A stretch of 64,000 bases of DNA, taken from assembly GCA_033032175.1 (NCBI GenBank), contig CM065328.1:6200690-6264689 (forward strand). Direction: 5' to 3'. Both the position numbers and the translations under genes were made by a program. Origin of the DNA: Saturnia japonica. Lineage: Eukaryota; Arthropoda; Insecta; Lepidoptera; Saturniidae. Positions within the stretch are counted from its first letter, which is position 1. Every line of letters begins with the position of its first letter. This document shows, piece by piece, positions 1 through 10,600 of this stretch. Below the pieces are notes generated by a model that saw only the letters and a program-made list of their open reading frames with translations, was not told the origin of the DNA and ran no database searches.

Positions 1-794
1 AAGCAAATCGGGAAAGTAAAAAAACTTGAACGATGGGTACGTCATGAAATGAGTGAATCGAACTTGCAAACACGCGTCGACTGCTGTGTTACTTTGCTCA
101 ACCGACACAATAATGAAGGGATTTTAAATCGAATCATTACTTGTGATGGAAAGTGGTTACTGTACGATATTCGGAAGTGCTCGTCGCAATGGCTGAACCC
201 TGGAGACCCAGCCAAATCCTGCCCTAAACGAAAATTGACTCAGAAAAAGTTACTTGTGAGTGTTTGGTAGACTAGCGCCGGTGTAGTTCACTACAGCTTT
301 CTAAAATCTGTCCAAACGATTACGGCATATATCTATTGTCAAAAACTGCAAACCATGAAGGAAGAACTAGCTGCTAAACAACCGAGATTGGTCAATCGCT
401 CTAGGTCACTGCTGCTTCACGACAACGCAAGACCACACACTGCACACCAAACAACCACTAAGTTACTAAGTTAGATGAGCAACAATTGGAATGTCTGCGA
501 CATCCACCGTACTCCCCGGACCTTGCTCCAACAGATTACGATTTTTTCCGGAATTCGGACAACTTCTTACAAGGAAAAAAAATTAACTCCAAAGCGGCAG
601 TCCAAACCGCCTTCAAAGAGCTTATTGATTCTCGCCCCCAAGATTTTTTTAGTAAAGGGGTCAATGAACTACCTATAAGATGGCAAAAGTGCATAGATAA
701 CAACGGTGCATACTTTAAGTAAATAAATTTTACAAAAAAAATTGACTTTATATTCCACCCGTACAAAACGCCAATTTCATATGTAAGGACCTAA
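1..794 (+). mobile_element. Decayed mariner (DD34D, cecropia-like) transposase, left end cut by the window
   Basis: The C-terminal two thirds of a mariner transposase reads from base 1 in frame 1 (…GKVKKLERWVRHE, then TCDGKWLLYD with the first catalytic Asp). A TAG at 268-270 replaces the Trp codon of the usual VWW motif. The frame reopens through LLHDNARPHTA (second Asp, about 418-450) to a TAG at 472-474. The reading then moves to another frame for HPPYSPDLAPTDYDFF (third Asp) and ends with RWQKCIDNNGAYFK at the stop, 720-722. The right terminal repeat (about 763-794) reads in reverse as TTAGGTCCTTACATATGAAA and is followed by TA at 795-796, the expected target site. With at least one nonsense change and one frameshift it is a dead copy. 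The family call rests on the transposase motifs and the TIR. Confidence 0.88.
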
Positions 795-796
795 TA

Positions 797-2204
797 TTAC
801 ACAGTAATTATTTTCATCACGTAATTTTATATTTTTTAATCCGGGCATACAGACAAACAGACAAAAAATATTTAATATTGTATTCGTGATTAGTGTTCTT
901 TATAATAGACGCCTATCAGAAAATTTGAAAATGAATACATGTACAGGCAGAACTACTGATTTATATTTACCTATACAATATACATTATCTATTCAATATT
1001 TTATAGGCACGGGCATTCCATAGAAAATATCACTATTAACGCTTATGGTATTATAGAAATGAAATAAATACCAGAACGAATTTAATTACTTATTTCAAAA
1101 CTAAAGGGTATAAATCTCACATGAAAAAATGAGACGGGTCTAGGCATTAACAAAACTTCACGTAATTAACGGGCATCCTCTTTAGGCGACCTACTTATCA
1201 GTATGTTTAAATAAATAAAACAAACTTGGAAATTTGTTAATATTTTATTTATATTTAGTAAATATTTAAACGAGCGACTAATAAATTATTATTTACAAAT
1301 AATTAAAAAAGTTTATTACCAAACTAATTAAAGCAGAACCAAAGTTCTCAGAACCATTTACACGACAACTGTGTGATTAAATTCCGCGTTAATTAAAATA
1401 TCAATAAAGCTTAGTACCGTGTGTTTACATACATACATTATCTAAAAGATATCGTATAAAGACATACCATACAAACATTTTATACAAACAGCAAGAAGAA
1501 AATTAACTACAATTTAGTAAGAAATATACAGGACTTTTTAAATAGACAGACCGTACAGAAAATCAGCTCTTTGTGACTGCTCTGAAATTCAAAAATGGAA
1601 ATTTTCATACGACATTGTAGATGCCAGTCCTAGCGCTACAGTCGGCAATAAGTAACTAAACTCAAAGAGGCCAGAGGGATTTCGTGGTATTAATAACTTT
1701 TTATTTGCATGAAATCACGTAATTTCATATATTTAGAGCTAAGAGGTATTATTACAATAGTTCTTTACAAAGACGTAGTACAAACATTTTAGCTCTCATA
1801 GATCCACCAATTAAAAGAGATTTTTATTTTTTCGTTGAACCACATGAGAAATTTTTATTGTTTTATCTCAGTAGGGTTTTCCATATACCATAAAGCATGC
1901 AATAAATAACAGTGTAACACATGTATCTTTATCATTTGGACATATTAACTCAACGGTTAACAAGCACAAATGTAGGAAGAAGTGAAACAAAATTTAATGC
2001 GTATCTATGGTACTGTTCGAATTTTAACTCATTAAAGATCATTTTATTATAACGTAACTGGATGCAGCCTTGATTTAACATTGCTAATATACGGTTAAAA
2101 TAATTCCCAAACTACAAAATAATAGTACCTACACTACCTACAGTAGTCCTCAACTAAGAGGATGAATTTTTGACGGGATCTTAAGAAGTCATATTTTCAA
2201 TCAA
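797..2204. other. Gene-free AT-rich stretch
   Basis: No ORF of note on either strand. About 825-910 (a run of 'cagacaaacagac' followed by a 'gtattcgtgattagtgttct' block) resembles the 3' UTR debris seen again near 26460-26540, so it is probably an old LINE tail. I see nothing else. Confidence 0.5.
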
Positions 2205-2440
2205 TATTGATGGCATTTTGCGTGATATAGTTTGGCTATTGTGCATACGTAGATTTTAAATATAAACTTGAAGCATGCATTTTAAGATCTCACAAAAACT
2301 CCCTAGATAGGGAGCCGCTATCTTGTTGGACCCACTTCGATTATTAGGAAATACTACGAATATACGAAGACAAATGCATTAACAATGGCAAGTTCCTTTT
2401 CCGGCGCCAAATCAAGAAGAAGAAGGAGAACTAAGTGGAT
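2205..2440 (+). repeat. Dispersed repeat G, copy 1
   Basis: This block, running from 'ggcattttgcgtgatatag' through 'cacaaaaactccctagat' to 'aacaatggcaagttcctttt' and 'caaatcaagaagaagaagg', recurs in reverse orientation at about 42165-42420 and in part at 4655-4815 and 46185-46335. It carries no coding potential. It may be a MITE or a LINE tail; the class is not determined. Confidence 0.55.
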
Positions 2441-3401
2441 TGGGTTACCAAATCAGAAAAAGGAAGATAAAGTAAATCTGTGTATTTGAAAAATAATTAA
2501 GCAGAAATAACGCTTAAGAACCTTAAATTACATTACTACTACATTACTAACTTGTTATATATTTTAATCTATATAAATAAAATGATGGAGGTCGTCCGTT
2601 GAGCGAACATCACGCAAAAAGTACTGGACAGATTTTGATCCTTTTTTTTTGTTTCACTCCTTAGATACTTGAGTTTATCCAAAAAAATATTATCACGATA
2701 TCTTCATTAACAATAATTCTGTAGTCCACGCAAGCGGAGCCGACGGGCATAGCTAGTCTGATATAAAGAAACGTAATAAAATACGATGTTATAAATACGT
2801 TTTACCACACAACATTTTTGTTTGGTATTTCAAAATACTAATGGTCTACATGTTACATACATTGTAATAACAGAAAAATAAAGCAGCTAAAAATAAATAA
2901 CGTACAATTTCTCTTGTTATTCCGTTAAAGCCAATTTTACTTGTATCCCAAATTTTACATGCTTACCTATTACTGGAAACAATATAGTTACGTAAAATAA
3001 TTTTTAATAAAAATAAAGTAATAAAAATATATGAAACAAGTGCTTTTACATACATTTCTTTTAATACAAAATCTAAAGAACTCAAAAGTAAAAGCATTTA
3101 TTTTTTGGGAAAAAAAGTCTATAACTTCATCATTTTTATGTTTTACTAGCTGATACCAGTGACAGTGTTACCGTTGTCTTGGTAATGAAGCGACTCGGGC
3201 GCCACCTATTGTACACTGGTTGCACTAATACAGAACTATCGCGAATTTGCGTACAACAACTTACCATAGTTTCATCACAATCGGATGAATAAGTTAGGAT
3301 TGCATATTGTAACATAACAAAGAAACAGAAAATTATTTTTATATTTAAATAATATATTTAGATTATTAAGTTATAACTATAAACTTTAATAAAACTTATA
3401 A
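2441..3401. other. Gene-free stretch with LINE 3'-end debris
   Basis: About 2575-2765 contains a degenerate 'cacgcaagcggagccgacgg' segment, the reverse-read form of the widespread 'gcccgtggcttcgctcacgt' LINE-tail motif. About 3145-3330 has another such segment ('tttcatcacaatcggatgaa'). The rest is AT-rich with no gene. Confidence 0.45.
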
Positions 3402-3662
3402 TTGCCTCATTAGCCCAGTGGTCGTAAGCGCGACTGTAATGCTTGAGGTCCTGGGTTCGAATCCTAACTCGAGTGTTATTGGTATTTTCTGTGAAATTCT
3501 CAGTAGCAGCTCGGAGTTTGGCTTTGTGCCCGATTAATGGCAATGGGTTCGCACCCTAACTTATGTGACTTTTAAATAAAGCATACTCGGCAAACTGTGG
3601 ATATACATTAGTGCACTTTGGGGTACAGTTGCCTTTGGGGAATACAGACGTGATGATATATT
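3402..3662 (+). repeat. tRNA-derived SINE, family A, copy 1 (full length)
   Basis: It starts with a tRNA-like head: box A TAGCCCAGTGG at 3411-3421 and a perfect box B GGTTCGAATCC at 3454-3464, the internal RNA polymerase III promoter. A tRNA-unrelated body follows ('ttctcagtagcagctcggag', 'ggctttgtgcccgattaatg'), ending in 'aatacagacgtgatgatata'. At least seven more copies or fragments occur in this window, on both strands. It is the best-preserved copy for box A and box B. It is not a tRNA gene, because no cloverleaf acceptor stem closes around the boxes and the sequence is repeated. Confidence 0.85.
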
Positions 3663-4040
3663 TTTTATAAACAACATAAAATAGAAGAAGCTTTGTTAAT
3701 TTTAAATTCGTTAAAAATTAGACGATAGGAATTTTATCTACTATAAAATTATATTTATATTTTCATTCGATTCAAAATTATTTATAAACAACTTCGAAAC
3801 GAAAAACCCGAGCCTCGTGTTAATCTAAATTAACTTTAATATTAGAAATTAATATACCATTTAGATGACATTGGAATTTTTAATACTAAATGAAATTGTT
3901 ATAATTGTTATCATAAAAGAAACTCAGTCAATTTCTAATATATAAAGCATAACAAATAATAATTATAGAAACATTGTACTTTTAATTATCATAGGATCAA
4001 CCATTTCTTAAATAAAACATAATAAAATAATAGTATATTA
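3663..4040. other. AT-rich gene-free stretch
   Basis: Very AT-rich sequence with frequent stops in all frames. I see no repeat family or gene here. Confidence 0.5.
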
Positions 4041-4133
4041 CGCACCGAGGGAGAAAAGTAGGACTTTCAGGCTCGCGCGTATGGTGGTCGTACAATCGCG
4101 GGTGGGGATGTCCTACTTTTCTCCCTAGGTGCG
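4041..4133. repeat. Short inverted repeat (about 24-nt arms)
   Basis: CGCACCGAGGGAGAAAAGTA at 4041-4060 (continuing ggac) is matched in reverse by the complement TCCTACTTTTCTCCCTAGGT at about 4111-4130 (with gcg after it). The arms flank a roughly 45-bp GC-rich spacer ('gctcgcgcgtatggtggtcg'). No clear target duplication is seen. It lies 7 bp from a second, larger inverted repeat. A small MITE or hairpin-forming remnant is the likely explanation. Confidence 0.7.
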
Positions 4134-4140
4134 TTTACAA

Positions 4141-4326
4141 TTTTTTTCTCCTCCGGGATGAAAAGTTTATATATTTTATATATAAACACGCAGTTGCTAG
4201 GTTACCTGGAGATAAAGTAAAGTACGCGCATGCGCACATTTGCCATCTCACCAGGAGAGAATCGGGTACCTTTCTCCCGCGTGACAGGGACTAAAAATGA
4301 ACTTTTCATCCCGGAGGAGAAAAAAA
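4141..4326. repeat. Inverted repeat with 27-nt arms (MITE-like)
   Basis: The left arm 4141-4167 (TTTTTTTCTCCTCCGGGATG, then aaaagtt) is the reverse complement of the right arm at about 4300-4326 (aacttttcatcccggaggag, then aaaaaaa). The 132-bp centre has no ORF beyond chance. The arms match almost perfectly, so this element is young or selected. No target duplication can be fixed because of the flanking T and A runs. Confidence 0.7.
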
Positions 4327-4654
4327 TCATTTTTTTCTGTCAAACGTTTTACTATCCGAAAGTCATTCAGTGTTTGACCTCTCAATCAAATTCCTCCATT
4401 TTAGCCTTATAACTTTTTAAGTTATACTATTATTAGGTAGATTTATATTACAACGACATGAATGATAAATATAAAAACTGTATTAATAACATTTTATTAG
4501 TTTTATTTCAAAATTATCAAAAATATCGAAAAACAAATCCGTATCAAAATAATGTTCTAATTAGTTCCAAAGAAGAGTTTTTGGCTGGGTATTTGTCTGG
4601 TATGTGTGGTTTTATTCTAATTCATAAAGTTAAGTTATTTGAGCATTTATAGTG

Positions 4655-4815
4655 TAATATTGGTGGCTTTAAGCATCATACATGCATTATTTGTTTATTG
4701 TACATACGCGTATTGGACTATAAATAATTTGATTACCAGAAGCATGAACTTAAAGTTACCACAAAAACTCCCTGAACAGTTTTAAAATTATAGCCACCGT
4801 TTTGTTATGTTGTTG
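4655..4815 (+). repeat. Dispersed repeat G, copy 2 (partial)
   Basis: It shares 'taatattggtggc', 'ttgtttattgtacatacg' and 'ccacaaaaactccctgaaca' with the copies at 2205, 42165 (reverse) and 46185. No coding potential. Confidence 0.5.
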
Positions 4816-4844
4816 TTACGTTGATTGATGATTACGCAGGCAGG

Positions 4845-5040
4845 CACGACAGCGGCGACCGCTGGTGTATTTAGATTTCTCGAAGGTCGCCGTTGTTTTT
4901 GGATTCTACTATTCTTACCAGCAGGGACACAACTGACAATTATGCAAATGACATAAAAATCAGTCATGTGCGAGGATAGAACCCGCTACCTCTCGACTCA
5001 ATAGTAGGGCTCACTACTAATGCGCCATGAGGCCTGAAGA
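4845..5040. repeat. GGCGACC/GGTCGCC palindromic repeat next to a SINE-C fragment
   Basis: GGCGACC at 4854-4860 is mirrored by GGTCGCC at 4885-4891; the same arrangement recurs at 19862-19899 and in degenerate form near 16683, 37454 and 63029. From about 4938, 'aaaatcagtcatgtgcgagg' and 'ctctcgactcaatagtaggg' match the repeats at 28775-28892 and 62200-62286 (SINE-like family C, tRNA-like on the minus strand). Confidence 0.55.
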
Positions 5041-5404
5041 ATCTAAACCTTTACACGACGTACAAAATGAAATTAGAAATGGAACAACCTTTGAATAAAC
5101 AAGGTGAAGATAAGGTGGTGAATATAAACCGCTTAGGTTATCACAATGTTTGCTCTTCTAAACACTCTTTGTTCTTATCTCTGTACTAGAATTTATAATT
5201 TATTGTTCAGGATTTGACTACGTTGTATGTTGATCGAGATGATATTTTCTTCATCATACTTGTTTATTTATTTCTTTTACCATTATACATTTATAATATA
5301 CGAAAAAAGCAATAAAAATTTTAAGATTTCGAAAAACTTTTGTTTTTGACTCGCAATGTTGAAGTCGAAAGAACGCTAACTCATGCACGTTTAGTAATAT
5401 CGAT

Positions 5405-5925
5405 AACTAGCTGTGCCCGTGGCTTCGCTCACGTGGACTACAGAATGCCCGCGCGAATCTTGCTACCTGCTCCCAGCTATTCTAAAGACAAAAATGCTTA
5501 TTGTGGGTGTTCCTTAGAATATAGATGTATACTCTCACTAACTTTTTTATAGGTCTTTTTAATGCCTACAATCATGTACTACATTAGTTTGCTATATCTC
5601 TTATGGTTTACTCAGCGTAAGCCATTTAAGCGCCCGAATTGATTCACCATGACCAGATTTTTTTTTTATTTGTGCGGAACCCTATTTCTTTTTCTAAAAT
5701 AAAAGTAGCCAAGTTACTTCCTATAACATCAGCTATCTATCAGTGAAAGTCCTGTCAAAATCAGTCCAACCGTTTCAGAGAGTACTCAGAACAAACAGAG
5801 AGACATAAATTTTAAAAATTGGTGTTTTGTTATATGTATTGTATTTACTTTCATATACATTTAGTAAAAACTGTTATTTTGACATTACAAACTGACACTT
5901 CAATTTTATTAATCGTATAGATGTC
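5405..5925 (+). repeat. LINE 3'-end repeat (family D), long copy
   Basis: It begins 'ctagctgtgcccgtggcttc' and continues with 'gtttactcagcgtaagccat', 'aagcgcccgaattgattcac', 'cagtgaaagtcctgtcaaaa' and a tail rich in 'aacaaacagagag'. Related copies lie at 22440-22945, 25372-25460, 43325-43795 and 59285-59885 (+) and at 21935-22325 and 61265-61905 (minus). The 'tcaaaatcagtccaaccgtt' phrase is typical of 3' regions of insect non-LTR elements. No intact ORF is present. Confidence 0.65.
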
Positions 5926-7093
5926 TCCTTAAGTGATTGTATTTTAAAGGTGCCGTTCCTAGAAAAAGAATTCGTTATACATTTAATAACAAGCAAAGTG
6001 CAATGGCCAGCCGGCTGTCACTTTGCAGCACTGCTATAAAAATAAAATTGTGTATACTTATGTACGCACTTAAGAAGTTATATTTATCTGGCGTGATAAC
6101 AATAAAATAAATCATTCTCTTTTATCCAGCGTGCTAACTACATTACGAAGTAAGCCATCAATTATAATAGTATAAATCCATTTTAATGTGTGAAAATAAT
6201 GTAACATTTTATAAACAAACATTATTTAAATTTCACGACTAACTTCATAATGTCGTACACCTGACACATGATGCGCGATCAGCTTTCAATTTTAACCTTC
6301 AATAAACGCAGCAACAGAAGAATAACTTAAAAAATTCATAATGTGGATGCAAATATGTCTGACGTTACTACTTTTATAAGACTAATACATATTTCCAATG
6401 GAAGGAATAATATCTATTCCTCTATCTTAAATGAATTCAATACATATCACTCTCCGTGTTCTTATTTTATTAAAAATAGATAAGACATATTATTAAATTA
6501 AATCTTTAAACAATTATTTATTCACGTTTCGAGATTACTTCGAAATCGTTTAATGTATATTACAAAACAAATCTTAATGACATATTTGTATAAAGTATCT
6601 TATCACAAAAATAAACTATTATACTATAAAAATTAGTAATTCTTAGAACTCGATAAAGAGTACTGTTTAACAGCATTATTTTCACTCGATAAATTTAAAT
6701 GTTGTCTTTCAATTTAAATATTAATTATAACGATCAAGGAATTAACATTAAATAGATAATTATTTATTTAGAAATTGTTAGTAAATTTCTAAATACTACA
6801 CGAGCGAGAAAGATGTGGATTAATTACATTATAACAATATAAACAATTTAGATTTAATTTAGATAAACTTATTCAATTACACTTCAAGCATCAAGCACTC
6901 TATACTTATAAAATTAATACATAAAATTCTATGAAATATTTCCAAAACTTTTATAAATTTTGCTTCCATTATGTACACAAGGAGTTAATAAAATACTTTA
7001 TACCGATAAATAGGTCAAAAATTTACCATAAATTTTGTTATATTTTAAATCGTCTTCCAAGACCACTTCGACTAGCAATTTCACCAAATCAAA
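5926..7093. other. Intergenic sequence downstream of the LRR/FN3 gene
   Basis: AT-rich and without a gene. About 6250-6320 ('gatgcgcgatcagctttcaa' and following) recurs in part at 24140-24195 and 50398-50470, so it is another dispersed repeat. The 3' UTR of the minus-strand gene must start at 7093 and run leftward. An AATAAA-type signal can be read on the minus strand near 6760-6770, but I cannot say it is the one used. Confidence 0.45.
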
Positions 7094-7656
7094 TCACACT
7101 TTTGATGTAGCTGTTAACATAACGTAATTAGCTCTTGCATTCTCTTCTGGCATTTGTTCCTGTCTGAAACACGTATGAGTCTCATACTCAGTTGGCTTCT
7201 TTAACATTTTTCTTACGAACCACACCAAACCAATTATTATCACCATTAAAGCCAAAGCTAGACCTATTAAAGCCGTGTTCAACCCTTTAAATCCAGCCTT
7301 TACTTGTGATTCAAGTGGCTCGAGCAGTTGAGGAACGACACATATTGGACGCATTTCATCGATTTTAAACTTCGAAAGCGTTGCACACACCTCATAAGGA
7401 CCACGTATAAAACCTTCCATGGTTACCTCTAGACTCGATTGACACGGAGTATCCTTTTGTGCAACTTAGTGATCCTTTCGACAGAACTGCTAATACTACG
7501 TAGCAGTTGTTTATAGACGGATATTTACTATCAGAGGTTGATAGTCTTTGGGAACGTGACATGGTATATTGTGAACGGTGGGGTGGTAAGCCCATTATTG
7601 ATATAAGAACAGTTAGGAGACCGTCACTTGTAACGTTGGAGCGTACTTCTGAAACC
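7094..7656 (-). CDS. LRR/FN3 gene, coding exon 11: second FN3-like domain, membrane helix, tail, stop
   Basis: The acceptor ttgcag precedes 7656, and the first base completes an Arg codon split with exon 10. The reading opens [20 protein letters not shown] and continues to [19 protein letters not shown]. There the domain carries on only in a second frame ([20 protein letters not shown], then EVCATLSKF). Dropping one A of the AAAA run (plus-strand TTTT, 7455-7458) joins the two frames into one FN3-like fold. Then come a stretch rich in Pro and Cys, the helix [20 protein letters not shown], a basic RKMLKK stop-transfer, and a tail ending [11 protein letters not shown] before TGA at 7094-7096. 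Taken literally, the frame entered from exon 10 would stop at about 7394, before the helix. Confidence 0.8.
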
Positions 7657-10600
7657 CTGCAACAACGCAATCCTTTAAGTTGCTAGTTACTAAAATACCT
7701 CCGAAGGAATTATTACATGAACAAGTGTAAAATCTAAACAACTATTATAGTCATATATTTTCCTAAAAACATATATAATTTTACAATAGATTCAATAAGA
7801 TTTTATTATGATTTCTTGAATCTTTTAATTCCTTGAATTGAATAATAGTTCCCAGAACTAAAATAAAAAATTAACCCTACAAAATTTTCACACCAACATT
7901 ATCATTTATTTATATTATTATTATTGCTTCGGCAACATCTTTTAAGTTCATTGGCATGAAAAGAACCTACTGTAAAAATTATAAAGGTTGCAGCAACAAA
8001 ATAATAATCATATTACATATAATATTCACGATATTTGTAAAATTTTCGACTGCAAATAAAATCTCAGTCGCTCACCTTAAAGGATTCAAAACAGGCAAGG
8101 TTGTTACAACGACGGGAACAGCTGTGGCAAATGGTGCTCTTTGTCGCAAAACTTGTGGTGTCCCGCAGCCTAATAGAAGTGTTAAGGGAACGTCTGAATC
8201 ATCCATCTCTTCTAATGCGACGCAAAAACTAAAAAAGATACAAATTGGTAGAATAATATGCAAGATTTTCTCTTGCATTCTTTTTTAAATTGCCTGTCTC
8301 AAAATTTTCTACATCCAAAAAAGGACCTTCATAAATAAAGGTATATAGTTGTCCACCAGTCCAGCCCACGAGGTACTGGCGATACTAACTCTGATAAATT
8401 TAAAATTATATATTTTTCCTATTGATGGAAGTACTATGGTATATTTAATTAGGTACTAGCAACTATCTGCGACTTCGTTCGCGTTAATATATACTAACAA
8501 TATAAATTCGACTTTCCACGACTAGAAAACACATAGCTGAACCCGTAGTGATTTAAAAATCGTAGTTCGTTAACAACTTTAATAACTTTATATTGAATGG
8601 AAATATCGTGGATTGTTTTTGATACGGATCAAGTATCTATGGAGTAAAATAAAATAAAAAATCATTATATACCCAATGGTTTTTGCGTGATGCACACACG
8701 GCGGCATACCTCTATCATTTTATTTTAAAAGATTCAAGTATAGGCGCGGATCTATGCTTCAGGATTTGATGCGGACATGGTTACTCGCCCAAATCACAAG
8801 CTACAGTTTCATGGACTAACAACTTCAAAGGTCAAAAATGAGCTCGTCTCTCAATAGCTACATCAGAACAAAATGATATTTTTGTAAGTTACGTTTTATT
8901 TTAGTAAGATAATAATATTCGTTTATCACTTCACCATCTTGTGCTTGATTTCATTTACACAGCCATTTTTACATTTGCGTGAGCTACACTGATATTATTA
9001 AACATTTTTAAATACATTTTTTTTTATTGAATACTCTTGATGAGAGCCACAAAAATGTTATGATGATACTACATTAATCATATACGTTATGCACCACTGT
9101 CCAAGTTTTGTCACATTGCCTCCTTTCGATGTTTTTCTTAAACTTATGTATATTATTAGATTCTGGCACACAGATAGTCTGTGATCTGGAATAACATATA
9201 GGGTACTTTTTATCCCGGTAAAAGTCATAGTTTAACCAGTGTTATCCTACAAATATAATAAATGGAAAATTTCTATGTTTGTTACTCAATCACGCAAAAA
9301 CGGCGATTTTTTGGTTTGTCGTGTTCCGAGATCAGTCTGTGTATATCCAATAATACGAAGACGAAGTTGCGGGTACCAGCTAGTAAATTAATAAACTTAT
9401 TAATTAATGTCAAATCATTAAGTGTACATGTATTTACTTATATATGCCGAATATCAGAAACAAAAAGGCATCGAATAAATATGAATGTGAATAAAGCATT
9501 AGTAATAGTCGGAATTTATTTTTATAATTTAAACGTATTAGATTATAAGTTTCTGCAAAAATATATAATATATAATGAGAATGATAAACCAAAGAAGACG
9601 ACTTTGCTTAGATGGGCTCATTAATACGACCCCCAAAATGTTCCAAAATAATTGGCTCAAGTATTTTTCTCAAATTAAATTACAATAATTAGTAAATTTT
9701 ACTAACGTGTATGTATCGACAGCATCAATTTTGAATCCTCTCAGAACGACATTGGCTGGTGGTGCGCGATGACACGCGGCGTGCTTGGCGATACCGCCAG
9801 CTCTCGATATAGTTACACCCGTACATCTGTACCGTCTCGAGGATGGTGGGTCCACTGTCCAAGATAGATGCACTTCTTCGTCATCATACCAAGCATCTTG
9901 AAGAGTTACCTTGGGACAGTAAGATCAAATATCATTCTATTATAATATTACTTCTATATTTTTCTGCTTGGAAGAATAGCTACTATGAAGTAAACTTGGA
10001 TTCTGTTTACAACATTCAAAAGTATCATTATCTTTATAAATTTTTTTATCACATATTTATTATTTATGCACTTATTGAGCACTCCCCATATCAAGAACTT
10101 TCCTTTGCGAAACATTTAAGCCAGCAAAGCCATTTCCGCAGAATTCATAAACCAGTGTTTAATGAATCACATTATTTTTGCAACTATTTTAAGTTATTAT
10201 CTTAACATATATACAGTTAACGCCTGTTACAATTATCAAAGCAATTTATACAAAGTTTAAACAACTATTTTGTTGTTATTCCAACATTGTACAAAGTGAA
10301 TGAGTATATAATTTAAAACTTGGGTTTAATTAACCTCTATTAACCATTGGATAATGTAATGTACATTTTGCGTAAGTATTTTGTAATATATTTATCTCTT
10401 GCTTACCTTTGATTCGGAAATCGGCAAATCCTCCTCAGAGGGAACTTCCATCTCTTCATCATAAACTTCATCATCCAAACCCTCAGATTTATCTACATAA
10501 ATTCCGTCATCAACACTACTTTTTTCTTCTATAACTATAACATTGTCCTTATTATACTCGTATGTATCTTTAACTTTAGTATCAAGATGTTCAAAATCGT

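Noticed and set aside
3402..3470. tRNA gene (clear box A and box B)
   Set aside because: The boxes belong to SINE-A; the same head and a shared non-tRNA body recur at least seven times, and no acceptor stem closes.
8072..8278. First exon with a signal peptide of a separate gene ([18 protein letters not shown])
   Set aside because: The apparent signal peptide is the translated polypyrimidine tract and upstream intron. Starting at the cttttttag acceptor gives an internal exon that joins both neighbours in phase.
9843..10205. 120-codon plus-strand ORF
   Set aside because: Covers the antisense of exon 9 and an AT-rich intron; no protein features.
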